Positions 25,669 to 36,777 are shown, counted from the first letter of the stretch. The stretch: DNA of 64,000 nucleotides from Acinetobacter terrestris (GCF_004331155.1 NZ_SJNZ01000003.1:62001-126000), one strand, 5' to 3'. Numbers and translations are program-made. The notes: a model not told the origin generated them from the sequence alone.

Positions 25669-26985
25669 TTATAAGAAAGCCACAAACAAATGGATTGTAC
25701 CCGCTATAAATCCAGTTACGCCACCCAGCAGAATCAAAATCCATTCATCTTCCTGAAAAGCAGGACGGAGTAAATTCTGAAACTCTCTTGGGGTCAGCTC
25801 TAGAATACGGTCTCTAAACATTTGATAGATTTTCTGTGCACGGCTCGCATTAAAAGCAGGGTCGCATACAGGCACCATCGTAATTTCAATTGAGCGATCG
25901 ATCAAGTCTGTCTTGAGTTTTGCGTACTCTTTTGGACCTAATGAGAGCTGTAAAGATGTTCTAACCAGCGGTGTTTCCATAATTTCATTAATATGGCGTT
26001 TAACGATACGGCGAGTTTTGTTTTTCTTCCCGCCATACATCATCTCGGTCATAATCGATTTTAACGTAATTAGGTCTTCTGTGACTACTCGTGCAAATAC
26101 ATCTGACACTTCTTCCTGGCGTTTCATAAATGCGCCCTGAATATTGTAGGTGCCAATACGTGGAATCACGGGTTTCACCCAAGGAAACTTACGGTTTTTG
26201 GTTAATTCAAAAAATTGTGGATAGCGGACATAATGCGGTTCAAGCGGATTAAATACCATCCAGATCGCAATCCAGTTGGTCAGAAAACCCCAAACCGCTG
26301 CCCAGAACGGTACAGTCCAATGCCAAGGTACAACAAACCAGACAATCATCTGGAATATACCAAAGAACATCCCGATTAACGCGCTAATATGCCAAATAAA
26401 GTTGATTTCTTTCTGTCCAACCTTAAGAAACATATTCACCATTAAACGGCGATCACCTTCCATTTGGCGAACCACCATTTCACGCATATCCACAAGTGAC
26501 TCGACGTTCATGGTCAGTTCGGTCACAAGTTCCCTTAAGATACCTGGTAACTGTTTATGTGCCTGAGCATAAATACGGCGCTTAATCGAATAAGGTAGGT
26601 TTTCCCAAAATACCGCATTACGTTCGAGCATCATCTCATCAATAATGTGTTCAAGTTCAAAGCCAACCTGCTCACCAATGATGCGCGCCATATCTTCCGG
26701 ATCCATCGCATCCAGAAATTCCCGCAATGAACCCAGTTTTGACAAGGTGTTGTCAGTAATAATCCCTGAAATACGGCCGGCTTTACGTGGCACAATGCCC
26801 TGCCAGCCGACGGGTAATGGACCTAAATGGAATCCCCAAAATGTAATGGGATAAAAGACCATTTTAAGCGCCATCCACACATGCGCCCAAGTGACAAAAG
26901 CAGTTACAGGAATAATGCTAAGTACTGCCCAAAAGTCTGGGCGTTTCAAGAAGGCTTGCCACAATTCGTTGACGTACTCAAGCAT
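25669..26985 (-). CDS. DUF445 family membrane protein
   Basis: 438 residues. The N-terminal helix (~19-45) contains LSIIPVTAFVTWAHVWMALK. A large soluble part with KAGRISGIITDNTLSKLGS follows, then a central pair of helices (~203-245, IGMFFGIFQMIVWFVV and FWAAVWGFLTNWIAIWMVF), and a C-terminal helix (ILLGGVTGFIAGTIHLFV). The repeated NWIAIWMVFNPLEPHYV-like segments are the DUF445/YheB pattern. It is presumed to lie in the inner membrane; function unknown. It lies 83 bp upstream of adk on the same strand. Confidence 0.82.
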   Translation of the reverse strand: MLEYVNELWQAFLKRPDFWAVLSIIPVTAFVTWAHVWMALKMVFYPITFWGFHLGPLPVGWQGIVPRKAGRISGIITDNTLSKLGSLREFLDAMDPEDMARIIGEQVGFELEHIIDEMMLERNAVFWENLPYSIKRRIYAQAHKQLPGILRELVTELTMNVESLVDMREMVVRQMEGDRRLMVNMFLKVGQKEINFIWHISALIGMFFGIFQMIVWFVVPWHWTVPFWAAVWGFLTNWIAIWMVFNPLEPHYVRYPQFFELTKNRKFPWVKPVIPRIGTYNIQGAFMKRQEEVSDVFARVVTEDLITLKSIMTEMMYGGKKNKTRRIVKRHINEIMETPLVRTSLQLSLGPKEYAKLKTDLIDRSIEITMVPVCDPAFNASRAQKIYQMFRDRILELTPREFQNLLRPAFQEDEWILILLGGVTGFIAGTIHLFVAFL

Positions 26986-27048
26986 GCATAATATCCATTT
27001 TAATTTTTAATCACAAAATACTAAATCGTATAAAACTGAACATTTTCA

Positions 27049-27576
27049 CTATAAACCGATGCTTAGAGTATAGGAGAATTGTATTCTCGGCTCTGTTTCA
27101 GCCACTACATTGCCATTTCTATCTTCTAGCTCTTCACCGGCACCAATACCGACACTAAAACTACTAATCCGTTCCTTGCTTAACAGAACATAGGCGAGAT
27201 CTACCCCGGCACCCAGTCTGGCTTCATATTCATTATCGACAGGTTTACTTTCAATATGTCCTGCATAAACCCCGATATAATAACCATTTTTATCCTTACC
27301 TGTCAGATGATATGGATATCGAAAGCCCACTTGCGCCCCCGGATTTTTGTCATCATTCAGGAACACCCCGGCTTTTGCATAGGCTATTCCATAGGGATTC
27401 ACCCATTCTGCATTTACATGGATTAATTTTTGGGTAAAACCGGCGCCTACATTCCATGTTTTAGCACTGTCTAATGTCAATTTTGCTTCTGGTAAATATG
27501 GATTGTCTTGTGCATGAGCTACATTTGCGAGCGCAAAAAATGCCAGCAAAGAATATGCTTTTGTGATTATTTTCAT
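27049..27576 (-). CDS. Exported, probably outer-membrane beta-barrel-like protein, unknown
   Basis: 175 residues from the ATG at 27576 (AGGGA upstream); the longer frame from 27660 only adds a basic non-signal stretch. A clear signal peptide ends NVAHA before QDNPYLPE. The mature part alternates polar and hydrophobic residues with Gly/aromatic girdles (KAGVFLNDDKNPGAQVGFRYPYHL, YYIGVYAGHIE, ARLGAGVDLAYVLL) and ends IQFSYTLSIGL, with an amphipathic final strand as in barrels. I do not recognise a named family. Confidence 0.65.
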   Translation of the reverse strand: MKIITKAYSLLAFFALANVAHAQDNPYLPEAKLTLDSAKTWNVGAGFTQKLIHVNAEWVNPYGIAYAKAGVFLNDDKNPGAQVGFRYPYHLTGKDKNGYYIGVYAGHIESKPVDNEYEARLGAGVDLAYVLLSKERISSFSVGIGAGEELEDRNGNVVAETEPRIQFSYTLSIGL

Positions 27577-27801
27577 GGTTATCCCTAATTTTATTTTTAA
27601 TACAGTCCTTTTTTTCAATTTTGACTTTAGCAGAATTATCAGAACTCTTATATACTGCACTTTACAATTTTAATGTCTGTAAAGTCAAAGTTTAAGCTAA
27701 ACCAGTCCAAGGCTTCTCCTGAACAAATATCAAAAAATCATGACATGCGTTAGAATACCCCGCTAGTTTTTCCCACTCCCCCAGATGTAAGTCGATCGCA
27801 T

Positions 27802-29835
27802 ATGAAGCAGCACTTTCCTTTAAAAAATGTCCAACAAGAAAAGCGCATTTATCGCAATCGGGTGTTTATCGCGGTCGGGATTGTTGCCTTCTTTCTTCTA
27901 TTGCTCGTTTCGCGTTATGCGTATTTACAAATTGCCCATTACGACGAATTTTCCACTGCCTCAGATCAGAACCGGATTCGACTGCAACCTTTAGCGCCTG
28001 CACGTGGTTATATCTATGACCGTAATGGCATTTTACTTGCAGACAATTATCCGGTGTTTTCAGCGACCATTTCACGGGCTGATGTTCAGGATATTGATGA
28101 TACCGTTAAGCGTTTAATCCCTATTTTGGCCTTAACTGAAGAAGATATAGACCGTTTTAGCAGTCGAATCAAAACGTCCAAAAAGACCGAACGTGTTGCA
28201 CTTAAATTAAATTTAACTGAAACCGATATCGCCAAATTTAGTGAAGTAAAATTTCAGTTCCCCGGGGTCAATATAGAAACCCAAATGACCCGCTATTATC
28301 CGCATGGTGAATTGTTTGCGCATGTGATTGGTTATGTGGGCCGGATTAATGACAAAGAATTAAAATCGATTGATAAAGATTTATATGCAGGCACCAACCT
28401 GATTGGGAAAATTGGGGTTGAAAAATCCTATGAAGACCTTTTACACGGTGTGCCGGGCAATGAATCAGTTGAAGCCGATGCACACGGTAATGTACTGCGT
28501 AATTTAGGCCGTAAAGATCCTGTTCGCGGCAATGACTTATATCTGTCGATTGATTATGGCTTACAGGTGATCGCAACTGAACAACTGGCCGGACGTCGTG
28601 GCGCGATTGTGGTATTGAGCCCTAAAACCGGGGAAATTTTAGCGCTGGTTTCAAGTCCAAGTTTTAACCCAAATCTGTTCGTTACCGGAATTAGCAATAC
28701 CGACTATAGCGCCCTGCGCGATAATCTTGACCAACCGCTTTACAACCGCGCCGTACAAGGGGCTTATCCTCCTGGTTCAACCATTAAGCCGATGTTCGGT
28801 TTAGGCGGCATTCATTATGGTTATGTCGACTGGGCAACAGCCATATCTGACCCTGGCTATTTTACCTTGCCGGGTGACAGTCACCGTTTCCGTGACCATA
28901 AAAAAACAGGTCATGGTTCTGTAAACATGCATAAAGCCCAAGTGGTGTCTTGCGATACTTACTTTTATGTTCTGTCTTATCGTATGGGCATTGAAAAAAT
29001 GAATGCCTGGATGCGTCAGTTTGGTTTTGGTGAAAAAACAGGTGTAGATTTACCCAGTGAAAGTACCGGTTTATACCCAAGCCCGGACTGGAAAATGCGT
29101 ACCCGTAAAAGCAAATGGCTGAAGGGTGAAACCATTTCCGTCAGTATTGGGCAAGGTGCATTTACTGCCACACCATTGCAACTCGCCATGGCCACTGCCA
29201 TTACCGCCAATCAGGGTTCCCACATCACTCCTCACGTACTGCGTGAAAGTCATGGTGCAAAACCGCATGTAACCCACAATGCTCCAGATGGAGTCATTCA
29301 GTTTAATGGTAAACCTGAAGACTGGATTAAAATGCGCGATGCCATGGTTGATGTGGTTGAAAGTGGTACCGGTCGCGGTATTCGCACCCCAATGTATCAA
29401 ATTGCAGGAAAAACCGGGACAGCACAGGTTAAAAGTATTGCACAGGGTAAAAGATATAACGAATCACTATTGACCGAGCGTCAACTTGACCATGGTTTAT
29501 TTGTTGGTTTTGCTCCTGCTGAAAACCCTGAAATCGCCATTGCGATTGTTTGGGAAAATGGTAAACACGGTGGTTCAGCAGCGCAATTGGCGCGTCCCAT
29601 GTTTGATTATTGGCTGCTCAAACGTAAAAAAGATCCAATTCGTCCAGCCGGCCATCAAATTAGTGGCGGCCTAATGACTGCAGGCATTAAACCGGGTGAA
29701 TTACCCAGCGGTACAACACCCGTGGCAGCCGATGCTCATGCTGCACAATCAGCACAGCCTGCAAGCCAAGCAATACCTAATACATCACCAAGTACATCAC
29801 TATCAACCAACTCACAACCCGTAGAGAGTGAATGA
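27802..29835 (+). CDS. mrdA: Penicillin-binding protein 2 (peptidoglycan transpeptidase MrdA)
   Basis: 677 residues, class B PBP for rod-shape elongation. One N-terminal transmembrane helix (~21-38), the PBP dimerisation domain (LAPARGYIYDRNGILLADN), then the transpeptidase with SxxK at S326-K329 (PPGSTIKP), SxN as SCD at 383-385 and KTG at 537-539. The last ~60 residues are a low-complexity Ser/Thr/Pro/Ala tail beyond the usual ~630-residue length. rsmD starts 3 nt after the stop, suggesting co-transcription. Confidence 0.96.
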   Translation: MKQHFPLKNVQQEKRIYRNRVFIAVGIVAFFLLLLVSRYAYLQIAHYDEFSTASDQNRIRLQPLAPARGYIYDRNGILLADNYPVFSATISRADVQDIDDTVKRLIPILALTEEDIDRFSSRIKTSKKTERVALKLNLTETDIAKFSEVKFQFPGVNIETQMTRYYPHGELFAHVIGYVGRINDKELKSIDKDLYAGTNLIGKIGVEKSYEDLLHGVPGNESVEADAHGNVLRNLGRKDPVRGNDLYLSIDYGLQVIATEQLAGRRGAIVVLSPKTGEILALVSSPSFNPNLFVTGISNTDYSALRDNLDQPLYNRAVQGAYPPGSTIKPMFGLGGIHYGYVDWATAISDPGYFTLPGDSHRFRDHKKTGHGSVNMHKAQVVSCDTYFYVLSYRMGIEKMNAWMRQFGFGEKTGVDLPSESTGLYPSPDWKMRTRKSKWLKGETISVSIGQGAFTATPLQLAMATAITANQGSHITPHVLRESHGAKPHVTHNAPDGVIQFNGKPEDWIKMRDAMVDVVESGTGRGIRTPMYQIAGKTGTAQVKSIAQGKRYNESLLTERQLDHGLFVGFAPAENPEIAIAIVWENGKHGGSAAQLARPMFDYWLLKRKKDPIRPAGHQISGGLMTAGIKPGELPSGTTPVAADAHAAQSAQPASQAIPNTSPSTSLSTNSQPVESE

Positions 29836-29838
29836 TCA

Positions 29839-30396
29839 ATGAAAAATCAACTCCGCATTATTGGTGGTGAATGGAAACGTCGCCAACTTGCTTTTGCCAG
29901 TGCTGATGGTTTACGTCCTACGCCAGATCGAGTCCGTGAAACCTTGTTTAACTGGTTGATGTGGGACATTCAAAACTCGAATGTTTTAGATCTTTGTACT
30001 GGCTCGGGTGCCTTAAGTTTTGAAGCTTTGTCACGTGGCGCGACACAAGTGGTGATGATTGAACCGAATCGGACTCAAGCGGCATTTTTAACAGATAATT
30101 TGCAATTGCTTAAAGTCACCAGCCAACACGCAAAATTAAAAGTCGCCACGGCTCAACAGGTCTTGCCAACGCTTAAAGAACAATTTGATCTGGTGTTTTT
30201 AGATCCACCTTATAGTTTGGACTTATGGGAAGAACTGGCGCAACTTGCCGATCCTTTACTTAAGGACAAGGCTTTTATCTATGTTGAAGCCGATCGTGAT
30301 TTAAACCAGCTGAAACTTCCATCTTCATGGCAACAGATTAAACAGACCAAGGCAGGAACCGTTCGCGCCGGGCTGTATCAAAAAAATACGGCTTAA
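29839..30396 (+). CDS. rsmD: 16S rRNA (guanine(966)-N2)-methyltransferase RsmD
   Basis: 185 residues. Motifs: LRIIGGEWKRRQL and GLRPTPDRVRETLFNWL at the N-terminus, SAM site VLDLCTGSGALSFEALSRGA, and the catalytic LVFLDPPYSL. Methylates G966 of 16S rRNA. It lies directly downstream of mrdA, with a terminator following. Confidence 0.96.
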   Translation: MKNQLRIIGGEWKRRQLAFASADGLRPTPDRVRETLFNWLMWDIQNSNVLDLCTGSGALSFEALSRGATQVVMIEPNRTQAAFLTDNLQLLKVTSQHAKLKVATAQQVLPTLKEQFDLVFLDPPYSLDLWEELAQLADPLLKDKAFIYVEADRDLNQLKLPSSWQQIKQTKAGTVRAGLYQKNTA

Positions 30397-30411
30397 TTAT
30401 TAGAAGCAATA

Positions 30412-30440
30412 AAAAAGGATTCCCAAATGGAATCCTTTTT
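30412..30440 (+). terminator. Terminator of mrdA-rsmD
   Basis: AAAAAGGATTCC / GGAATCCTTTTT with a 5-nt loop. Confidence 0.92.
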
Positions 30441-30483
30441 AGTCAAATGTAGTCTGTCAATTTAAGGTCAGCTTATCGACCTG

Positions 30484-30687
30484 TTAACGATGATCGTGTC
30501 GATCACGGTCATTTCTGTTATGGTTCCAGTTTGGACGGTCTTTATTTTTCCAATCCCGGTCACCATGTTGTCGGTCATAATGTCCGTCGCGGTCTCGATG
30601 ACCACGATAATCGTCATCATAAGGATCAACCACACAGCCAGTTAACGACACTGCCAATACAGAAAGTAATATCATTTTTTTCATCAT
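30484..30687 (-). CDS. Small His/Asp/Arg-rich lipoprotein
   Basis: 67 residues from the ATG at 30687 (GAGAGG 8 nt upstream). Signal peptide MILLSVLAVSLTGC with lipobox LTGC. The mature part is almost wholly Asp, Arg, His, Asn and Tyr (DPYDDDYRGHRDRDGHYD..., ending DRDRHDHR). A metal- or polyanion-binding envelope role is possible from the composition, but that is inference only. Convergent with rsmD. Confidence 0.65.
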   Translation of the reverse strand: MMKKMILLSVLAVSLTGCVVDPYDDDYRGHRDRDGHYDRQHGDRDWKNKDRPNWNHNRNDRDRHDHR

Positions 30688-30930
30688 ATTGATCACCTCT
30701 CACTGCATGCATTTATTATCAAACGATTTAATGAAGAGTAAACGGATTCATTGTTGCACTCTTGTAGGGATTTATTCATTTTTTATTCATAGTTAAAATA
30801 TCCAATCTGCATCTTTTTAAATCCTTTTATTAAAAGTTCTACTTAGATTTGCAGAAATACAGATAAATATAAGCTTGGCTTTTGCAGCAATCTTTAGAAT
30901 ACTGCTGCCTTTCCTTTTGACCTGATCGCT

Positions 30931-31665
30931 ATGACTTGGCTGTTATTTATTCTTGGTGCGATGGTCGCAGGTTTTGTACAGGGACTCACAGGTTTTGCTT
31001 TTGCCTTAATTGCCATGTCTTTCTGGGTCTGGGTTCTGTCTCCGCAAATTGCTGCGCCTCTGGTGGTGTTTGCTTCGGTCTGGAGTCACATCATCTCCTT
31101 GTCCAATGAGAAAAAGCATCCTCATCTCAATAAATCGCTGGTTTTACCCTATTTAATTGCAGGACTGATTGGCGTGCCTTTAGGTACTTATTTGCTGCAT
31201 ATTATTCAGCCAGAAACTTTTAAATTGGTTTTAGGTTTATTTTTAGTGCTGTGGTGTCCGATCATGTTCTTTAATCCGCAATTTCCTCGACTGCAACAAT
31301 CAGGCAAATTTGCAGATAGTCTGGTGGGATTTGTAGGAGGAATACTGGGTGGTTTAGGCGGATTTTGTGGTTCACTGCCTTCGGCTTGGGTCATGCTGAA
31401 AAACTTATCCAAACAAGAGCAGCGTTATATTTTACGGCATTTCAATTTCGGCATTCAGTTATTTACTTTAGTTGCCTATTTGCTGCAAGGCACACTGGAA
31501 ATACAACTGCTGCCCTACATGGCCATCTTGCTGGTCAGTGTCAGTTTCCCTGCAATCTTGGGCGCAAAATTATTTTATAAAATTTCAGAACGGCAATTTA
31601 AACATACCGTGTTAAGTCTGTTATTTGCTTCAGGCGGCTTTTTAATTTTCAGTACCTTGATCTAA
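30931..31665 (+). CDS. TauE/SafE family membrane transporter
   Basis: 244 residues, about eight hydrophobic segments in two inverted halves. The N-terminal GAMVAGFVQGLTGFAFALIAMSF and the mid-protein FVGGILGGLGGFCGSLP are the paired Gly-rich motifs of the TauE/SafE (DUF81) family, whose members export sulfite, sulfoacetate or other organic anions. Substrate unknown here. Monocistronic, with no pathway context. Confidence 0.82.
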   Translation: MTWLLFILGAMVAGFVQGLTGFAFALIAMSFWVWVLSPQIAAPLVVFASVWSHIISLSNEKKHPHLNKSLVLPYLIAGLIGVPLGTYLLHIIQPETFKLVLGLFLVLWCPIMFFNPQFPRLQQSGKFADSLVGFVGGILGGLGGFCGSLPSAWVMLKNLSKQEQRYILRHFNFGIQLFTLVAYLLQGTLEIQLLPYMAILLVSVSFPAILGAKLFYKISERQFKHTVLSLLFASGGFLIFSTLI

Positions 31666-31851
31666 ACTGATGAAGCATGAAATATTTAAAACACATATGC
31701 CGAGAATCAGGATTATTTTTTTTGAAAAGACAATCTAAAAAGTAGGATAAATCTCATTTAATCAAAAAACACTCACTTGATATTTCATATTCCATTAATG
31801 AAAGAGAAAGTTTTATACAATAACTTATCCCCTCCATTAGTTTTTCTCAAA

Positions 31852-32181
31852 ATGAAAATCTTGATTTTGTTAGCAGGAATAATGCTGCTAACAGGCTGTA
31901 GCTTAGGCACATCTCGCGATATTAAACATGCCGAAAAAATGCTTTCATATTTTCAGTGTAATAAAATTGAAAGTGCACAAATGACGCATAGTTCCATTAC
32001 CTCATATCACGAACAAGCACTGGCTTCTAGCCGTCAAAAAGCCGAATCTTATGTGCAAAGTTATAAGGAAGGTGAAGAGTTATTTGATGTTCCATTAAGT
32101 GATGTGATTAAGGAACAATATTTTATTTACCAAGAGGCTTGCCAGCATTTAGGTGGAATTAATCCGGCAGCAAATAAATGA
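31852..32181 (+). CDS. Small lipoprotein, unknown function
   Basis: 109 residues from the ATG at 31852; the longer frame from 31777 lacks a signal at its start. Signal peptide MKILILLAGIMLLTGC with lipobox LTGC. The mature part is helical, with two further Cys (FQCNKIE and QEACQHL). No named family is recognised. Confidence 0.65.
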   Translation: MKILILLAGIMLLTGCSLGTSRDIKHAEKMLSYFQCNKIESAQMTHSSITSYHEQALASSRQKAESYVQSYKEGEELFDVPLSDVIKEQYFIYQEACQHLGGINPAANK

Positions 32182-32289
32182 GCCTATTTCTCTCATTAAG
32201 TGAATGCTCTATGGCTCTGATCCTCACTAAAAAGTGCTTAATCCCATAACACTGATAAATACTGAAATCTCGAGGCAATGCTTTTATGC

Positions 32290-32335
32290 TTTTTAAATGC
32301 AATCCAAGTTTTTAAATACAATCCACGTTTTTAAA
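32290..32335. repeat. 19-bp tandem repeat (2.4 copies)
   Basis: TTTTTAAATGCAATCCAAG (32290-32308), TTTTTAAATACAATCCACG (32309-32327) and a partial third copy TTTTTAAA. Intergenic, next to the acyltransferase terminator. Confidence 0.8.
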
Positions 32336-32336
32336 G

Positions 32337-32363
32337 CAGGACAGGGAGATGTTCCCTGTCCTG
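32337..32363 (-). terminator. Terminator of the acyltransferase gene
   Basis: Perfect 11-bp stem CAGGACAGGGA / TCCCTGTCCTG with a 5-nt loop, immediately after the stop codon of the minus-strand gene. Confidence 0.7.
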
Positions 32364-32369
32364 TAAACC

Positions 32370-32957
32370 TTAGGCTTCAGTGTAATAACGCTTGTCGACA
32401 CTAAAGTTTTCTGGGAATTTGGCGTTGATTTTTGAATAGAAGTCCATGATTTCAGCCATATCTTTTTCATAATCCCCTGTAGGATATACAATTTTACCTA
32501 CACCGGTTTTTTTCTTGGCATAATCCATGTAGGCCAAGGCAATAGGTACACCTGCACTCGTTGCCACATGATAAAACCCGGTCTTCCATTGTTCCTGTTT
32601 TGCACGTGTTGCTTCAGGAGTCACCAGCATCACTAACTTCGGATGCTCTTTGAATAAATCGGTCATGACCTCAACCATACTTGGGCGCGGCTCGCCTTCT
32701 GCTTTTGGTGTACGGTCAATCCCGATCCCACCCAAAGCACGTACAAATGGCCCAAATGGAAACTTCATATAGCTGTCTTTAATGGTTAAACGAACATTTA
32801 CCCCTAAAGCTTTTAGGGCTAAACGAGCATATAAAGCATCCCAATTGCTGGTGTGTGGTGCCGCAATCATCACGCACTGATCTAAATCAAGTGGCCAATG
32901 ATTATCAATTTCCCAGCCCATCATTTTTAAACTTTGTTCAGCTAATTTTTCGAACAC
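32370..32957 (-). CDS. PlsC-family 1-acylglycerol-3-phosphate acyltransferase-like protein
   Basis: 195 residues. The acyltransferase HX4D motif is HTSNWD (with IAAPHTSNWDALY), followed by GGIGIDRT (substrate-binding block) and VMLVTPEATRAK (block III-like). Short members of this family transfer acyl chains to lysophospholipids or related acceptors. The acceptor here is unknown. Monocistronic. Confidence 0.8.
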   Translation of the reverse strand: MFEKLAEQSLKMMGWEIDNHWPLDLDQCVMIAAPHTSNWDALYARLALKALGVNVRLTIKDSYMKFPFGPFVRALGGIGIDRTPKAEGEPRPSMVEVMTDLFKEHPKLVMLVTPEATRAKQEQWKTGFYHVATSAGVPIALAYMDYAKKKTGVGKIVYPTGDYEKDMAEIMDFYSKINAKFPENFSVDKRYYTEA

Positions 32958-33300
32958 AAAAACACCACACCCTAATAAAGTGCGCAGATTTTAACAAGGT
33001 CATTAAAATAAGATAGCTCAATACGTATAATTAATGCTCAATTAATATATAAATGTATAACTTGGAATTTAAATAAAATCTATCTTTACTTTACCCTGAT
33101 ATACCGTGAAAAATTTATTCTTTTTTAATGCAGGATTGAATTTATATTTCAAAGGTTAAGTAAAAACAGCAAGATCTATTTTAAAAACAAGGCAAACAAT
33201 AACAAAGCGCGAACAATATCACTCTTTAATAAAGATCCTTTTCTACCTAATTTTATAGGTAGCTTTAAAAGTTACGTTGTCATATAAAAGGAAATAAATC
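32958..33300. promoter_or_regulatory. Intergenic region upstream of the nlpE-like gene
   Basis: About 340 nt, A+T-rich and gene-free. A perfect dyad CTACCTA-N6-TAGGTAG at 33243-33262 lies 38 nt before the GTG start and is a candidate operator. AAGGAA precedes the start codon. Confidence 0.45.
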
Positions 33301-33795
33301 GTGAAAAAAACAATATTAATCCTGCCTCTGATCACTCTCGCTTTAGCTGCATGCAGTAAACCGAATACCGATACGCATGAAACTAATCAGGCACCTGAAA
33401 ACACGGCGGCTCAAACGCAATCTATGCAGCCCACCAATACACAGCCCACCACGCAAGTCGGTGATACTGCAGAAACCTCACTGGATTGGATTGGTGAATA
33501 TAAGGGCATTTTCCCATGCGCGGATTGTCAAGGCATTGAAACCGAACTTGAGTTAAAAGCAGACAAGACTTATGAATTAACGCAAGAATACTTGGGCAAA
33601 GGAAAAAATAATGAATCTAAAGTAAAAGGCACTTTTAGCTTCGATCCCGATCATCCATCGGTCATTCGCTTAGATAAGGCAGGTGAAAATCGTAAATTTT
33701 TTGTAGGTGAGAATTTTGTTGAAGCGCGCGATATCAATACAGGCAAAGTGATTGATTCAAAGCTGAACTACAAATTACAGAAAGATCTGAATTAA
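33301..33795 (+). CDS. NlpE-like lipoprotein
   Basis: 164 residues. GTG start with AAGGAA upstream; signal peptide with lipobox LAAC (Cys18), then a ~40-residue Thr/Gln/Asn-rich linker. The NlpE N-terminal domain follows: WIGEYKGIFPCADCQGIETELELKADKTYELTQEYLGKG, containing the CxxC. In E. coli NlpE links envelope or surface stress and copper to the Cpx pathway. The C-terminal OB domain of E. coli NlpE is absent. A second NlpE-like gene follows 176 bp downstream. Confidence 0.85.
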   Translation: MKKTILILPLITLALAACSKPNTDTHETNQAPENTAAQTQSMQPTNTQPTTQVGDTAETSLDWIGEYKGIFPCADCQGIETELELKADKTYELTQEYLGKGKNNESKVKGTFSFDPDHPSVIRLDKAGENRKFFVGENFVEARDINTGKVIDSKLNYKLQKDLN

Positions 33796-33818
33796 TTTAA
33801 CGCCTTTCTTCTCTACAC

Positions 33819-33843
33819 AAAAAGCCTGAAACAGGGCTTTTTT
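33819..33843 (+). terminator. Terminator of the nlpE-like gene
   Basis: AAAAAGCCTG / CAGGGCTTTTTT hairpin. Confidence 0.8.
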
Positions 33844-33971
33844 AGTCTCTTTATTCTTATCCATTCGTCACGATTTGCTACAAATAAATCATTTATTTGA
33901 CGGCTTAATACTAGCGAGATTAATCACTTATGCTTATGGTTAAAAAATATCTTTCTAATTAAATGATCATT

Positions 33972-34727
33972 ATGAAACAAGCGATGATTACACTTAGTTT
34001 TTTTGCCATGTTATTTTCAAGTGGCTGCGATAATACGAGTACCTCATCCCTGAATGAAAAAGTTAAACCAGCTGAACAACCTTCAAAACCTGTACCGGTT
34101 CAAGTTCCAAATTGGGTGGGCCATTACAAAGCATTTATTCCCTGTGCTGCTTGTGAAAAACAACTTGTTTCACTGCGACTTCATCAAGACAAAACCTACA
34201 CGCTAAAAGAAGCGAGTCTTTTTAAACAAAAGATGAAACAAAAAGAGTCTTCAGGCACATTCGTTTTCGATGAGAAAAATTCAAATTTATTGCAATTAAT
34301 TGACGATAAAACCAAGCAGAACCGTTATTTTTCTTTGCATGATCATTCAATAGAACCACTTGATCAGAATAAAAACCAATTCAAAGATTTTGAGCAGTAC
34401 CAAATTCCTCAAGTACAAAATATTGAAGTGAATAATGCACTCAAATATGTAGATATTCAGGCGGATTTATTTAAATCAGAAAAAGTAGAATCGAATGGCA
34501 TTAAAAGCACCAAATTGACGTATTTTTTTGAAATTAATAATCACTCAGATCGAGCGCTTAAATTACGCGACAGCGATATTGTTTTAATAGATGCCAAGAA
34601 TAACGAACATGTTTCTACATTTGAAAATAATCCAATTTCACCGATTAAAGCGAATAAAACCCAACATGAGCTGATATCGTTTATTTATCCTGAATCCTAT
34701 CAAGCGGCTTATATCAACATTAAATAA
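33972..34727 (+). CDS. Second NlpE-like lipoprotein with an extra C-terminal domain
   Basis: 251 residues from the ATG at 33972. Lipobox FSSGC; linker; NlpE-type domain WVGHYKAFIPCAACEKQLVSLRLHQDKTYTLKE with CxxC, clearly paralogous to the gene upstream. The last ~110 residues form a further beta-rich domain (KLTYFFEINNHSDRALKLRDSDIVLIDAKN..., ISFIYPESYQAAYINIK) resembling immunoglobulin-like DUF4352-type envelope domains; that resemblance is weak. Different downstream terminators suggest independent expression from the first copy. Confidence 0.78.
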   Translation: MKQAMITLSFFAMLFSSGCDNTSTSSLNEKVKPAEQPSKPVPVQVPNWVGHYKAFIPCAACEKQLVSLRLHQDKTYTLKEASLFKQKMKQKESSGTFVFDEKNSNLLQLIDDKTKQNRYFSLHDHSIEPLDQNKNQFKDFEQYQIPQVQNIEVNNALKYVDIQADLFKSEKVESNGIKSTKLTYFFEINNHSDRALKLRDSDIVLIDAKNNEHVSTFENNPISPIKANKTQHELISFIYPESYQAAYINIK

Positions 34728-34742
34728 TTTGAAAAAAGATAT

Positions 34743-34774
34743 AAAAAATCCCCGCATCAAGCGGGGATTTTTTT
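34743..34774. terminator. Bidirectional terminator between the second NlpE-like gene and groEL
   Basis: AAAAAATCCCCGC / GCGGGGATTTTTTT with a 5-nt loop, between convergent genes. Confidence 0.93.
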
Positions 34775-34795
34775 AGATCGAATGATCAGTATGAA

Positions 34796-36433
<1,638 letters not shown>

Positions 36434-36486
36434 TTACTCCAAATATTTTAATTTTCAAAAAATTTGATTAACTGAAAAGGTCTGAA

Positions 36487-36777
36487 TTAGTCTTCTAAAA
36501 CGGCTAAAATGTCAGACTCTTTCATAATAAGAAGTTCTTCGCCTTGAAATTTTACAGTGGTTCCTGCATAAGTACCGAACAATACTTTGTCGCCTACTTT
36601 AACGTCTAAAGCGCGTACGCCATTGTCAGTAATCTGACCATTACCTGCTGCAATGATTTCACCTTGAGCCGGTTTTTCAGCAGCAGAACCTGGAAGTAAA
36701 ATACCGCCAGCAGTTTTAGTTTCTTCTTCAACACGACGAATAACTACACGATCATGTAATGGACGAATATTGCTCAT
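36487..36777 (-). CDS. groS: Co-chaperonin GroES
   Basis: 96 residues: [12 protein letters not shown], the mobile-loop segment [25 protein letters not shown], and [14 protein letters not shown] at the end. GGAG lies 6 nt before the ATG at 36777; an in-frame extension to 36789 is not used. Caps GroEL. First gene of the operon. Confidence 0.97.
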   Translation of the reverse strand: MSNIRPLHDRVVIRRVEEETKTAGGILLPGSAAEKPAQGEIIAAGNGQITDNGVRALDVKVGDKVLFGTYAGTTVKFQGEELLIMKESDILAVLED

